Positions 36,856 through 48,969 of a DNA stretch of 64,000 nucleotides are shown piece after piece. This stretch comes from Verrucomicrobiota bacterium (GTDB lineage: Bacteria; Verrucomicrobiota; Verrucomicrobiia; Verrucomicrobiales; Verrucomicrobiaceae). The translations under genes were made by a program, and so were the position numbers. Within the stretch, counting starts at the first letter, position 1, and each line of letters begins with the position of its first letter. A model generated the notes under the pieces. The model was not told the origin of the DNA. It made no database searches and saw only the letters and a program-made list of their open reading frames with translations. Location: contig JAPLUN010000414.1 in NCBI GenBank assembly GCA_026397715.1, forward strand, positions 1-64,000, given 5' to 3'.

Positions 36856-36876
36856 CCCTGTTCCGCTGGAACAGGG
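36856..36876. repeat. Second adjacent hairpin
   Basis: CCCTGTTCC-GCT-GGAACAGGG, 9-bp perfect stem. Confidence 0.6.
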
Positions 36877-36922
36877 CGACTTGGCGCAATCTCAGGCCCC
36901 GGCCGCACGTTTCATCCTCCGC

Positions 36923-38341
36923 ATGACCACCCCTGCCTTTCTCGACGTCTCCCGCCGCCAGTTTTTCCGGCAGTCCGGGCTGGGACTGGGCTCGATGGCG
37001 CTGGGGTCGATGCTTGCACGGGATCTGCCTGCCGCTGCTGCGCTGGCGGGTCCGCGACCACACTTTGCGCCGAAGGCCAAGCACATCATCTACCTGCACA
37101 TGATCGGCGCGCCCTCGCAGCTGGATCTCTTCGACTACAAGCCGCTGCTGCAGAAGATGGATGGGCAGACCTGCCCGGCGGAGCTGACCAAGGGCAAACG
37201 CTTTGCCTTCATCGGCGGGGAGATGAAGCTGGCGGGCACGGAGTTCCAATTTCAGCGGCATGGCCAGAGCGGGCTGGAGCTCAGCGAGCTGCTGCCGCAC
37301 CTCGGCACCGTGGCGGATGACATCTGCGTGGTGAAATCACTGCATACGAATGAGATCAATCATGCCCCGGCGCAGATGTTTCTGCACACGGGCTTTGGCC
37401 AGGGTGGGCGGCCGAGCCTGGGCGCGTGGGTGACGTACGGGCTCGGCACCGAGAACCGTGATCTGCCCGCCTACGTGGTGCTCCAGTCCGGGCCTCCCGG
37501 CGGCGCGGGCTCCACGCTGTGGAGCACCGGCTTTCTGCCCAGCGTGTACCAGGGCATCCCATTTCGCGGCAGCGGCGAGCCCGTGCTCTTCCTTGGCAAT
37601 CCGCCGGGACAAAGCACGAAAGACCGCCGCCATGTGCTGGATGCGGTGAAGTCGCTCAATGAGCAGCAGCTCGACATCGTGGGAGATCCGGAGATCGCCA
37701 CGCGCATCAGCCAGTACGAGATGGCCTACCGCATGCAGACCAGCGTGCCGGAGCTCATGGACATCACGCGAGAGAACCAGGCCACGCTGGACATGTACGG
37801 AGCGCAACCCGGCAAGGCCTCCTTTGCCAACAACTGCCTGCTGGCCCGTCGGCTGATCGAGCGCGGCGTGCGCATGGTGCAGCTGTTTGATTCCGACTGG
37901 GACCACCACGGTGGCCTCAAGCGCGCCCTCACCACCAAAGCGAAGGACGTCGACCAGCCCATGGCGGCACTGGTGCGGGACCTCAAACAGCGGGGGCTGC
38001 TGGATGAAACCCTGGTGATCTGGGGCGGCGAATTTGGCCGCACCCCGCTGCGCCAGGGCGCGAATGGCGACGGCGTCAAAACCTCTCCTGGACGCGACCA
38101 CCACAAGGACGCCTACACGATGTGGATGGCCGGCGGCGGCACCAAGCCGGGGACGGTGTATGGCAAGACGGATGATTTTGGCTTTAACATCGCCGAAAAC
38201 CCCGTCCATACCCACGACCTGAACGCGACCGTCTTAAATCTCCTCGGTCTCGATCACGAACGCCTTACCTTCCGGTATCAGGGGCGCGACTTCCGGCTGA
38301 CGGATGTGCATGGGGAATTGGTGCCGGGGATTTTGGGGTGA
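36923..38341 (+). CDS. DUF1501 domain-containing protein
   Basis: [30 protein letters not shown] (Tat-like); '[16 protein letters not shown]...[21 protein letters not shown]'. Confidence 0.92.
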   Translation: MTTPAFLDVSRRQFFRQSGLGLGSMALGSMLARDLPAAAALAGPRPHFAPKAKHIIYLHMIGAPSQLDLFDYKPLLQKMDGQTCPAELTKGKRFAFIGGEMKLAGTEFQFQRHGQSGLELSELLPHLGTVADDICVVKSLHTNEINHAPAQMFLHTGFGQGGRPSLGAWVTYGLGTENRDLPAYVVLQSGPPGGAGSTLWSTGFLPSVYQGIPFRGSGEPVLFLGNPPGQSTKDRRHVLDAVKSLNEQQLDIVGDPEIATRISQYEMAYRMQTSVPELMDITRENQATLDMYGAQPGKASFANNCLLARRLIERGVRMVQLFDSDWDHHGGLKRALTTKAKDVDQPMAALVRDLKQRGLLDETLVIWGGEFGRTPLRQGANGDGVKTSPGRDHHKDAYTMWMAGGGTKPGTVYGKTDDFGFNIAENPVHTHDLNATVLNLLGLDHERLTFRYQGRDFRLTDVHGELVPGILG

Positions 38342-38395
38342 GATTGAGGCCCGATGGGATTGTCATCTTTTTGACCCGAAGGGCACTTTACACCG

Positions 38396-38572
38396 TCAAA
38401 TCAGCGGCTTGGGCACCAGCGCCAGCACCATCAGCACCTTGGAGATCTTCATGCCCATGCGGATGGCGATGGTTTCGGGCGATTTTCCCCGGGCGAAGAG
38501 GCTCTGAATCTCCTTTTCCTTCGGAGTCAGGCTGTCCTTCTCTTTCGGGGTCGAGTTGGGTTTGTTTGTCAT
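38396..38572 (-). CDS. Small LuxR-type HTH-like protein
   Basis: MTNKPNSTPKEKDSLTPKEKEIQSLFARGKSPETIAIRMGMKISKVLMVLALVPKPLI. Confidence 0.4.
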   Translation of the reverse strand: MTNKPNSTPKEKDSLTPKEKEIQSLFARGKSPETIAIRMGMKISKVLMVLALVPKPLI

Positions 38573-38790
38573 GCAGATGCTGACAGCACCACCGCTGCCC
38601 GCGTTCATTGACTGATTCTGATCGTTTTTGCATCCCGCCAAACCCCTTTCCTGACTGTGCCTTAGCCGGACTTTATTTTGCTAAAGAAAAATAACGGGAG
38701 ACACGAACTGCTGGCGTGGGTTGTGCGAGGGGGTATCGTACTGTCCTGCTATTTTCGGCAGGGTCTTTTTACCCCCCATTTTACTCTCTC

Positions 38791-40644
<1,854 letters not shown>

Positions 40645-40667
40645 AGTAATGTCGTCAGCTCCCGCTC

Positions 40668-41480
40668 ATGTCCGCTCCCCCGTCCCGTTCCCTCCGTACG
40701 ATTTGCCTCGTAGCGCTGGGGCTGTGCCTCGGTGGAGTGCCGGCTGGGGCCGATGAACCCACCTTGGACGATGGGGCCCCCTCCATCATCCTAGGAGATC
40801 AGACCCCGGCGGATTTCCTCGACCTGATCGGCCAGCGCACGAAAGCGCGCTGGCGCCTGCTGTTTCGCCCGCCACCGCCCACACCGCCCACGGATCGGGG
40901 GCGTGCCGCCCTGCTTCTCGGCGGCCTGATGGCAGACAGCTTCCTCATCTGGCAGGCGGGGGATTCCCAGCAGTTCCGCAACAACAACCAGGAAGTGCTC
41001 AGCTACTGCCGCATGCTGGGTCTGGGTGAAAAACTCCTGCCCCGCCTCATGGCCCAGGGCAAAATGGCGGAAAGCAATGAGTGGAAGGAGCTTCGAAGCG
41101 AGATCGTGGACAGCCACCAGGTGCTGATCCGCATGCTGCGGGAGCAGAGGGACGACGACCTGGCGGTCCTGATCGATCTGGGCCTCTGGCTGCGACTGCT
41201 GGAGATCGTCTCCAGCGTGGTGGTGGAAAATGACACGGTGGAAGTGCGGCCTTTGTGCATCGGCTCACCCGTGATCCTCCAGGAAATCCGTGATGACTAC
41301 AACCGGCTCGGCATGCCCAAGCATGAAGAACCCATGATCAAGCACATCGGCGACGCCATTGAAGAAATCAGCTCTCTCTGGCGCAGCGCCACCCCCACCG
41401 CCCCCACGGCGGAGCAGGTCACCAAGACTCACGAGAAGCTCAAGGAGATCATGCAGGTGATGCTGGAAAAGCAGCTGTAA
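40668..41480 (+). CDS. Hypothetical secreted protein
   Basis: 270-aa ORF with signal peptide. Confidence 0.75.
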   Translation: MSAPPSRSLRTICLVALGLCLGGVPAGADEPTLDDGAPSIILGDQTPADFLDLIGQRTKARWRLLFRPPPPTPPTDRGRAALLLGGLMADSFLIWQAGDSQQFRNNNQEVLSYCRMLGLGEKLLPRLMAQGKMAESNEWKELRSEIVDSHQVLIRMLREQRDDDLAVLIDLGLWLRLLEIVSSVVVENDTVEVRPLCIGSPVILQEIRDDYNRLGMPKHEEPMIKHIGDAIEEISSLWRSATPTAPTAEQVTKTHEKLKEIMQVMLEKQL

Positions 41481-41556
41481 GCTGCCGTTTGTTTTTTGCG
41501 TGCCTGTGAATGACTCGGGCATGATTTCGGGCTAAAGGCCACGCACTCCTTTCGTC

Positions 41557-42606
41557 ATGCCACCCCGCATCCTCATCATCGGCCAGGGACTCGCCGGCAC
41601 CGCTTTGGCGTGGCGTCTGTGGGAGCGCGGTGTGCCCTTTGTGATTGTGGATCGCGATGAAGCACTCACCTGTTCCAAAGTGGCGGCGGGGTTGATCACG
41701 CCGATCACGGGCATGCGATTGACGGTCAGCTGGCGTTATACAATGTTTTACCGTGAGGCTTTGGGCTTCTACCGCCGCTGCGGCCAGCGTCTCGGGCAGC
41801 GCTGCTTTTTCCCGCGCGGCTACGTACGCCTGCTCAAAAACGAGGCGGAAATCGCCAAATGGCACAAGCGCCGGCGGGATCCCGACATGCAGCCCTTCCT
41901 GCACCCGCAGCCGCCGAAGCTGGACGCGGAGGTCATTCACGATCCTGCCAACGGTTTCCAGCAGCGCCATGCCGCATGGCTGGACACCAACGCCTACCTC
42001 CAGGCCAGCCGCAGATTTTTCGCAGAACTCGGAGCCTGGATGCAGGCAGACGTGCAGCCCAGCGAGGTGCGTGACGACGAGACAAGCGTGGAGTGGCAGG
42101 GCCAGCGCTTCTCCCACGTTATCTGGGCGCAGGGCTGGAGCGCGGAAAAGCACCCCCTTTTCAACTGGGTGCCCTTTCAATCAGCGCGCGGCACCATCCT
42201 CACGGTGCAGGCCGATCTCCAAGGCGAGCAGCGCATCCTCAACCGCAGCTGCTGGCTCCTCCCCCGCCCGGACGGCACGCTGCGCGCCGGATCGACCTAT
42301 GAATGGAAGTTTGACGACCCGCACACGCCTGCGCCCGAGCAGGTGCAGCAACTTGAAGCCAATTTGAGCAGCCTGCTCAAGGTGCCTGCGGCGATCACCG
42401 CCACGCAGACGGCAGTGCGGCCCATTATCAAGAACCAGCAGGCGCTCATGGGTACTCACCCCGCGCACCCACGCGTTGGTTTTCTGAACGGCTTGGGCTC
42501 CAAAGGGTCTTTGAGGAGCCCCTGGCTGGCCCGGCACCTCATCGAGCATTTGCTGGATGGTGCTGCGCTGGATCCGGAGCTGGATCTGCAGCGGAACCAG
42601 ATTTGA
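41557..42606 (+). CDS. FAD-dependent oxidoreductase (DAO-like)
   Basis: 'RILIIGQGLAGTALAWRLWERGVPFVIVDRD', 'PRVGFLNGLGSKGSLRSPWLARHL'. Confidence 0.88.
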   Translation: MPPRILIIGQGLAGTALAWRLWERGVPFVIVDRDEALTCSKVAAGLITPITGMRLTVSWRYTMFYREALGFYRRCGQRLGQRCFFPRGYVRLLKNEAEIAKWHKRRRDPDMQPFLHPQPPKLDAEVIHDPANGFQQRHAAWLDTNAYLQASRRFFAELGAWMQADVQPSEVRDDETSVEWQGQRFSHVIWAQGWSAEKHPLFNWVPFQSARGTILTVQADLQGEQRILNRSCWLLPRPDGTLRAGSTYEWKFDDPHTPAPEQVQQLEANLSSLLKVPAAITATQTAVRPIIKNQQALMGTHPAHPRVGFLNGLGSKGSLRSPWLARHLIEHLLDGAALDPELDLQRNQI

Positions 42607-42710
42607 ACGATCCCGCGAAGCGCAGGTTTGGCAGTACGATGGGCGCACGCATATCCACGGCGGGCAGGACTTTCGACTCCGCTGCCCCCAGCGATGATTC
42701 GCACGTGCCA

Positions 42711-45700
42711 TCACTTCGCCAGCGCCTCGCGGATCAGCGCTGCTTTGTCGAGCTTCAGGATGACGGGCGCGCCCTCAGACGAGATGTCGATGACCAAAGC
42801 GTACACGGCATCCGGGGTCACGACGAAACCCTGGGTATTACCCTTGGTGACGTCGATGCAGCCACAGTACGTATTGGTAGGCTTGTGAATGGCCAGCAGC
42901 CTGCCGTAGGTGGCGTGGCCTCCCATGGGGTCCTTTTCCTGCGGTGCCATTTCCTGCCCCAGGATCCAGAGCCAGTCGCCATCGCTGACTGCCAGGGGGA
43001 CGTTCACATCGATCCGGACATCTTCGGGAAAACGGAGGGTCTGGGGCTGCCGTGGCACCGGCGGTCCGGCTGCGGGGACGGGGTTCAATGACACGCTCTC
43101 CTTGTTCAGTATCCACAGGCCACGCTCATCCGCCCACATGCCGCAGACGACGCCCTGAGAGGCCACGGGGTTGGGCTGCCGGGTGCGGATCTTTTTGCTG
43201 GTATCGTGCGTGTAGAGTTCATCGCCGCCCTTGAGCGATTGATACAGGCAGTACATCTGGGAATCAAACGACGTCAGTTGCGTGATTTGCTTCATGGGCA
43301 GCGGCTTGTTGTTCATGTCCGTGGCTACGCTGCGCCAGCCTTTGGCGGCACTCCATGCGGCCAGCATCGGCTTGTCCGCTGCGCCCTTGCCTGCCACATA
43401 GACCTCGTTTCCTACCAGCGCGGCATGGGAGACATGCCCAAACGGCAGCCCGTCCTGATCGGTGAACCGGCTGTACTTCTTGGTGGCCTGGTCGAGCCTG
43501 CCGATGCCATAGACCGGTCCGCCGACCCACAGGCTGTCCGGGGTCTTGAGCAGGACGCTCAGATCCCCCGTGATCTTCTGCGGGAAAGGGGGGACAGGGG
43601 TAAACTTCTGCGTCTGCGTGTCCCAGTCCGCCACCATGGTGTGCTGCTGGTCATTCAGATAGCAGGTCAAAGCGACCACGGCCTGGGTGCTGCTGGCGCT
43701 GCTGGCGGCCAGCTGGAACTGGGGCAGATCCCATTCTTTCGGCACGGCCACCGGGACGATGGGTACCTGAAACCGTTTGGACTTTGTCTTCGGTTTCGCT
43801 AGTGCCTGCGGCTGGGGCGGCGCTCCCACGGGCAGCGGCTTTAGAACCGGCATCGGCGTCTCCACGAAATCCGGCGGCGGTCCGTTGTCCGACTGCGAGA
43901 TCATGGGAAGGTAGGTGCCGTTGTAGGCATCGGAGTAATACTTGCCCAGCAGCTTCATGGTGGCGGCAGCCTCTGCGCGTGTCCCCGCTTCATCATACCA
44001 GCGCAGCAGTTCGAGCCGCTTCTCCACGATCACTTCAGGAGACGGGTTCGCGTTCCAGCCTTCGAGCTTGTGCCACGCCATCTTGGCGAGTTCCAGTCGC
44101 TTCTCCAGCGGCAGGAAGAAGTCCAGATTCGGCTCCACAAACGAGGGCTGATAGGTTGTCCTTTCGGTGTATTCCGCCTGCGCCCGCAGAAGGCAGTCCG
44201 CTGTGGACGCGGCCAGAATGTCGCACCACTTGCGCCGCACCGTGCCGGGCACCCCTTGGGGAAAGCCGCGATTCCCTGCCTGCACGCTGCTATACAGTTC
44301 ATCATTGATCTGGAAGTGCCAGTCAGGCGGGGCGTCCTTGGCCGTCCTGAACACACTGAACAGCACCTTGTCGTTTTTTCTCACGGAATTCGCCACCTGG
44401 CGCAGGCCCTCCAGGCCGAAGCGGGAGAGATGCTCGTCCCAGTCGATCTTGCGACGCCACAGGTTCCAGAAGATACCGGCGGAGCTCTGCTCCTCATTCC
44501 CCACGCTCGGGAAATGCAGCTTGTCATACCAGCGCTGCAGCAGCCAGGTGGCGGCGATGGCGGCATCTTCCGGGGCAAAGAACCGTGCGGCCTCCAGCGA
44601 CCGCATGGTCAGCGCCCACCGCGTGACCAGCCACGGATTGCCCTGGTCCAGCCGCATGTCTGCCGGCTCCTGGGCAATCATGTCCTGGGCATGCTTGTAG
44701 AGGATGCGCGCCGCATTCAGGCGGTCATCGTTCCCCGGCTGTGGCCGTGGTTTTTCGAGCGCTGCGGTGATGAGCTGCGCGGCCAGCTTTTCCGCAGCGG
44801 CCTCCATCTCCGACTGCTTCGTCTCAATGCTGAATGTCTGTGTTTCCACGCCGCCGCTCCACAGTTCCAGCACGAGGCGAACGGGCATTTCCGCGAAGGG
44901 TATCCCGGGAGCACCCGTCTCCTCGCACCAGCCCCAGAGGTAGTGGTCGGCCACGCCCTTCCAGGCTTCCCCATTGCCCTGGGAGAGACCGCTGACAGCC
45001 AGCTCGGTTTCATGCGCTGCCTCGTCACTGCCTTGGAAATTCAAAACGCGGGCCTCCTTCCCCGCCGCGCCCCGGTAAACCGCCCGCAACAAGGCCGGCA
45101 CCTTGACGTCCAGCCGGTTGGTCCGCGCGGTGCGGTTGCCGATGAACAAGGGGGCAAAGACCCGCTGAGAACCCACGACTGCGAGCCGCGCACGGGCTTC
45201 ATCAATGGCCTCCCGTGCTGCTGCCGCCGCCTCTTTCAGGTGCGGCGCAGTCACCTCTAGTGGCAGGCCAGTCGGCTGCACCAGCCGCAGCCTGCGCACC
45301 GCCAGCACATCCCCCCGATGCGCCTCCACCACCCGCAGCGTCAGCTCGCGGCCCAGCCCCTCATTCATTTCCAGGGTACCGGTGACCAGCAGGTCCGCCT
45401 TCACCCACTGGCCGATGCCCATGCTTTTCCCTGGCGAGAGCAGGCCTGCGGCGCTGTGCACCAGTTCCGCCTCCGCCTTTTCGACCTCCGCACGCTCCAC
45501 CCAGCGCAGGCCCTCAATGTCTTGCAGCCCGGCCTGCAGCGCTAGGCCAAAGTCCCGCGCCGCCTCCACGCTTGGGTACCACGCGTCGTTATGAATCACA
45601 AAAGGCAGTGCCGCAGCCGTGACCGCAGGCAGCGCGTTTTTGTTTTGGCCTGCCACTGAGGCAGGCGTTTGGGGAGCTTCCGCCTCGGCTTCGGTCAGCA

Positions 45701-47096
45701 TCATGGCATTCGCCGAAGACTTGAGACCCGCCTGCTCCAGCCAGGCCACGGTCTCCTTCTGCTGGTGCTGCCGGGCGAGATCCAGCGCATTGCGGCCGTG
45801 GTGATCTTCCGGCTCCGTACGCGCACCGGCCTTGACCAGACGCTCCACCAAGGCGGTGCGTCCCAGCATCGCGGCCAGCATCAGAGGCGTGTGCCCCTGG
45901 CTGTTCTGCGCCGAAAGGCCTGCCTTGTGCTTGAGGTAATACTCCACCGCTTCGCTGTGCCCGGCCATCACGGCGTGGTGCAGCTGCGTGAACCGCGCAT
46001 CGTCCCCGCAGTTCAGGTGGCCGCCTTCGTCCGCGTACTGGTTCAGCCGCTCGATGACCTCCACATGGCCCCCGGCTGCTGCGGCAAACAGCACGCAGTG
46101 CATGGCTGGATAGAACGAAGGAAAATGCGCCTTCAGTTCCTGGTCCACCGCCGCCAGATCCCCAAGCTGCGCTGCCTTTGCCAGCGTCAAAACCGGGTCC
46201 TTGCTGGCGATGTCCACGCCCTTGCCCGCCAGTGTCTGCAATGTCTCGGCATTGCCCCACTTCTGCACTGTGGGCAGCCATTCCGAAAGAGTGCGCGGCA
46301 GCGCGACCCCTGCTTGCAGGAAGAACCGAAACGCAGGCTCTTTGCCGTAGTGAACGGCATAGCGCAGGGCGTTCATCCCGCGTTTGTCCTCTGCATGAAC
46401 ATCCGCGCCCAGGGAGATCAAGCGCTTGATCACCCCCATGTTCCCAAACAGCGAGGCATGCAGCAGCGGTGTGCTTTTGTCCTGGCACTGGGTGTCCACC
46501 GGAATGCCCCGCTTCACCAGCAGCTCCACCACATCCGCGCTGCTCACCCGGGCTGCATAGACCAGCACGGGCCACAATCCTTTACTCTTCCCCCGCACCT
46601 CTCCTTTCGGGTCGGCCTTCGCATTCAGCAGTACTTCCACCAGCTGCGGCGAGCCGCTCTTGAGCGCCTGCGCAAAGGCATCCGTCTCCGCGAGGGTGCC
46701 CTCCTCCAGCCTGGCCCCCGCCTTCAGCAGCAGTTCAGCGGACTCTGCATCGCCGGCACGACAGGCGAGCGCCAAGGCGCTGATGCCATCGAAGTCACGT
46801 GCATTGGGGTCCGCCCCGGCCGCCAGCAGATCGGCGATGATGTGTTTTTGAAAGGTATTCAGCGCATGCATCAGCGGTGTGTAGCCCCGCTTGTCCCGCG
46901 CATTGATGGAGACGCCCTCGTCAAGGTAGCGGCGCACGTAGCCGATTTTGCCGATGCAAGCCGCCTGCCAGATGCCGTCGGGTTTCCAGTATTCGCGAAA
47001 CTGGGCGGACACCTGCAGGGGCAGCAGGGCCGCCATGCCGAGCGCCAGGAAGACGTATCTTCGCCCGCAAAAGCGGGCGTGGGGGACTGCTCTCAT
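42711..47096 (-). CDS. Large ankyrin-repeat protein with CsgG-like middle region and propeller-like C-terminus
   Basis: 1461 aa; repeated 'GxTPLMxAxxxGxxxxVxxLLxxGA' units; 'GLRWVERAEVEKAEAEL...KADLLVTGTLE'; C-terminal 'LWVGGPVYGIGRLDQATKKYSRFTDQDGLPFGHVSHAALVGNEVYVAG'. Confidence 0.82.
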   Translation of the reverse strand: MRAVPHARFCGRRYVFLALGMAALLPLQVSAQFREYWKPDGIWQAACIGKIGYVRRYLDEGVSINARDKRGYTPLMHALNTFQKHIIADLLAAGADPNARDFDGISALALACRAGDAESAELLLKAGARLEEGTLAETDAFAQALKSGSPQLVEVLLNAKADPKGEVRGKSKGLWPVLVYAARVSSADVVELLVKRGIPVDTQCQDKSTPLLHASLFGNMGVIKRLISLGADVHAEDKRGMNALRYAVHYGKEPAFRFFLQAGVALPRTLSEWLPTVQKWGNAETLQTLAGKGVDIASKDPVLTLAKAAQLGDLAAVDQELKAHFPSFYPAMHCVLFAAAAGGHVEVIERLNQYADEGGHLNCGDDARFTQLHHAVMAGHSEAVEYYLKHKAGLSAQNSQGHTPLMLAAMLGRTALVERLVKAGARTEPEDHHGRNALDLARQHQQKETVAWLEQAGLKSSANAMMLTEAEAEAPQTPASVAGQNKNALPAVTAAALPFVIHNDAWYPSVEAARDFGLALQAGLQDIEGLRWVERAEVEKAEAELVHSAAGLLSPGKSMGIGQWVKADLLVTGTLEMNEGLGRELTLRVVEAHRGDVLAVRRLRLVQPTGLPLEVTAPHLKEAAAAAREAIDEARARLAVVGSQRVFAPLFIGNRTARTNRLDVKVPALLRAVYRGAAGKEARVLNFQGSDEAAHETELAVSGLSQGNGEAWKGVADHYLWGWCEETGAPGIPFAEMPVRLVLELWSGGVETQTFSIETKQSEMEAAAEKLAAQLITAALEKPRPQPGNDDRLNAARILYKHAQDMIAQEPADMRLDQGNPWLVTRWALTMRSLEAARFFAPEDAAIAATWLLQRWYDKLHFPSVGNEEQSSAGIFWNLWRRKIDWDEHLSRFGLEGLRQVANSVRKNDKVLFSVFRTAKDAPPDWHFQINDELYSSVQAGNRGFPQGVPGTVRRKWCDILAASTADCLLRAQAEYTERTTYQPSFVEPNLDFFLPLEKRLELAKMAWHKLEGWNANPSPEVIVEKRLELLRWYDEAGTRAEAAATMKLLGKYYSDAYNGTYLPMISQSDNGPPPDFVETPMPVLKPLPVGAPPQPQALAKPKTKSKRFQVPIVPVAVPKEWDLPQFQLAASSASSTQAVVALTCYLNDQQHTMVADWDTQTQKFTPVPPFPQKITGDLSVLLKTPDSLWVGGPVYGIGRLDQATKKYSRFTDQDGLPFGHVSHAALVGNEVYVAGKGAADKPMLAAWSAAKGWRSVATDMNNKPLPMKQITQLTSFDSQMYCLYQSLKGGDELYTHDTSKKIRTRQPNPVASQGVVCGMWADERGLWILNKESVSLNPVPAAGPPVPRQPQTLRFPEDVRIDVNVPLAVSDGDWLWILGQEMAPQEKDPMGGHATYGRLLAIHKPTNTYCGCIDVTKGNTQGFVVTPDAVYALVIDISSEGAPVILKLDKAALIREALAK

Positions 47097-47126
47097 AGTC
47101 GAAGTAGATAGATGAAAAAAGGGCCG

Positions 47127-48056
47127 CTAGGGTTTGAGGGTGACGGCAAAGAACTGCTCCACCAGGCGCTCCGCCACGCTGCGACCGGCCACTTGCAGGG
47201 CGGACTTGGCGGCGATATTTTCCGCCAGATCAATCGCGCTGGAGGTCTGGCGATCGACCCAGATTTTTTCACCTTTCGCATCGGCCACTTTCACCTCCAG
47301 CCTGGCCTTGCAAAAGATCAGCTGCCCGCGCTGCCCGGCACGCTCGCTGAAGGCCTCCCCCTCGACGATGTAGTCCGCAGGCCCGCTTTCCACCAGCTTA
47401 AAACCCAGCTGCTGCAGCACACGCTGTATTTCCGTCTGCGCCGCAGGATCTGGCACACGGCGGGTGAGGTGCTGCTCGGGAATCTGCACACGTATGCTCG
47501 GCCTTTCCTTGCCAGCGGGCAGCAGCGCCTTGAGCCGGGCGATCATGGCGTCCCAGGTCTCGACTTCGGCGGTGAAGGCGGACTTGGGATCGCGCAGGCG
47601 CTCGGCAATTTGTCCCGCAAGCTTTTTCGCGGCGTCAGCGAGACCCGGCTCGCCCGCGAACTCCGCAGAGACCGACACCACCCGGCTGGTCTCCACGCCG
47701 ATCAATTTCACCACCGCCATGCGTTTGCCGCTGACCTCGATCAGCCGTCCGGTGATGAGCACCTGAGCTCCGACGATGTGCCCGATCTTGGCGGCGGTGT
47801 CTGGCTGAATCGTTCCCGTCAGGGTCAGCTCCTGCTCGCCGAGCACCTTGTCGATTTCCAAACGTTCCACCAGCTGGAGTTCGGGATGCTCTGAAAGCTG
47901 CACCCCCAGCAGCAGGGCCAGCTTTTCCGATTCAGGCTCGATGTCCTTCTGCGCACCAAAACCCAGCACCGCGACACTCAAGGGCGCTGGCTCTTCGGCT
48001 GCCAGAAAGGCGCATGCGTGAAGGAGGGAGAGCAGGAAGACGAGGCTCGTTTTCAT
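47127..48056 (-). CDS. CsgG-like secreted protein
   Basis: Signal peptide MKTSLVFLLSLLHACAFLAAEE; 'SVAVLGFGAQKD', 'LQLVERLEIDKVLGEQEL', 'GAQVLITGRLIEVSGKRMAVVKLIGVETSRVV'. Confidence 0.8.
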   Translation of the reverse strand: MKTSLVFLLSLLHACAFLAAEEPAPLSVAVLGFGAQKDIEPESEKLALLLGVQLSEHPELQLVERLEIDKVLGEQELTLTGTIQPDTAAKIGHIVGAQVLITGRLIEVSGKRMAVVKLIGVETSRVVSVSAEFAGEPGLADAAKKLAGQIAERLRDPKSAFTAEVETWDAMIARLKALLPAGKERPSIRVQIPEQHLTRRVPDPAAQTEIQRVLQQLGFKLVESGPADYIVEGEAFSERAGQRGQLIFCKARLEVKVADAKGEKIWVDRQTSSAIDLAENIAAKSALQVAGRSVAERLVEQFFAVTLKP

Positions 48057-48072
48057 AAGTGGAGGTGACGTT

Positions 48073-48906
48073 TCAAGAGGACGTTGACTGGCAAAACTCG
48101 ACCACCAGACGTTGCAGCGCGGGATCGTTGGGAAAATCTTTGAGCCGGCTGGCTGGAACAACCATCAACCGGCCGCGCCCGGCTGGCTTCATAAGGATTG
48201 TCCCACGCATTCCGGGCAGATCCCCAAACACGACCAGGCTCTGGCCGGGCTCCAAGGGCTGCGACTTGATTTTTTCCAGCCTTGCAGGGCTGGCCTTCGC
48301 AAACAAGACCCCATGCCATGTCGGCAGCGGTTCTGCGTGCTCCAGTGGCACGACTTTCACCTGGTCACGCTCGAATGCCCCGATCAAAGGCTTCCATTCA
48401 TCCTCTGCCACCAGACTCACGCTCTGCAGAGGTGCAAGAATGCCCCTCGGAGCCAGACGCAGCCGTATGGCACCCGCTGCCACTGCTGCCGCTCCATTCA
48501 CCGCCTGCCATTGGATCACATACACTGCTGGCTTGCCCGTCTCAGGCAGCGCCAGCGTGTGACGGGCCTCCGCCTGGACACTGCCCTCCGTGACGGTGGT
48601 CTGCGCTTCAAAAGCGAGCTCTTTGAGCGGCACAGCCAGACTCGATGCCGCCTGAAAAACGAGTCCCCGCAGCGTGATCTTGGATCCCGGTAATGCGATG
48701 ATCCGCCAGGCAAGCAAAGCGGGCTGATCACCAAACATCTCCATCTCAGTCAACTTTGTGGCCTCGTCAGGTGAAGCGGCAGGATGAATGAAAGTGACGC
48801 TGGCATCCTCAGAGCGTGCGCTCCCACACACTGCCATCAGCACACAAGTCCTGATGAGAACAGGGTACAGGGTGGTGAACGCTCGTATGGAAAGTTGCAC
48901 TTCCAA
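48073..48906 (-). CDS. Hypothetical secreted protein, operon with CsgG-like and ankyrin genes
   Basis: 277-aa ORF with N-terminal hydrophobic segment; 16-nt gap to next gene. Confidence 0.7.
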   Translation of the reverse strand: MEVQLSIRAFTTLYPVLIRTCVLMAVCGSARSEDASVTFIHPAASPDEATKLTEMEMFGDQPALLAWRIIALPGSKITLRGLVFQAASSLAVPLKELAFEAQTTVTEGSVQAEARHTLALPETGKPAVYVIQWQAVNGAAAVAAGAIRLRLAPRGILAPLQSVSLVAEDEWKPLIGAFERDQVKVVPLEHAEPLPTWHGVLFAKASPARLEKIKSQPLEPGQSLVVFGDLPGMRGTILMKPAGRGRLMVVPASRLKDFPNDPALQRLVVEFCQSTSS

Positions 48907-48969
48907 GCAGAGCTATCAGGAATGCCCATGTGGGGCAATACTATTTTATTTTACCAGTCTTGCAGGGAC

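Noticed and set aside
38642-38790. glmS ribozyme upstream of glmS
   Set aside because: No sequence resembling the conserved glmS ribozyme core was recognised.
45669-47111. 480-aa plus-strand ORF antisense to the ankyrin protein
   Set aside because: Shadow ORF; no domain signal, opposite frame has clear ankyrin repeats.
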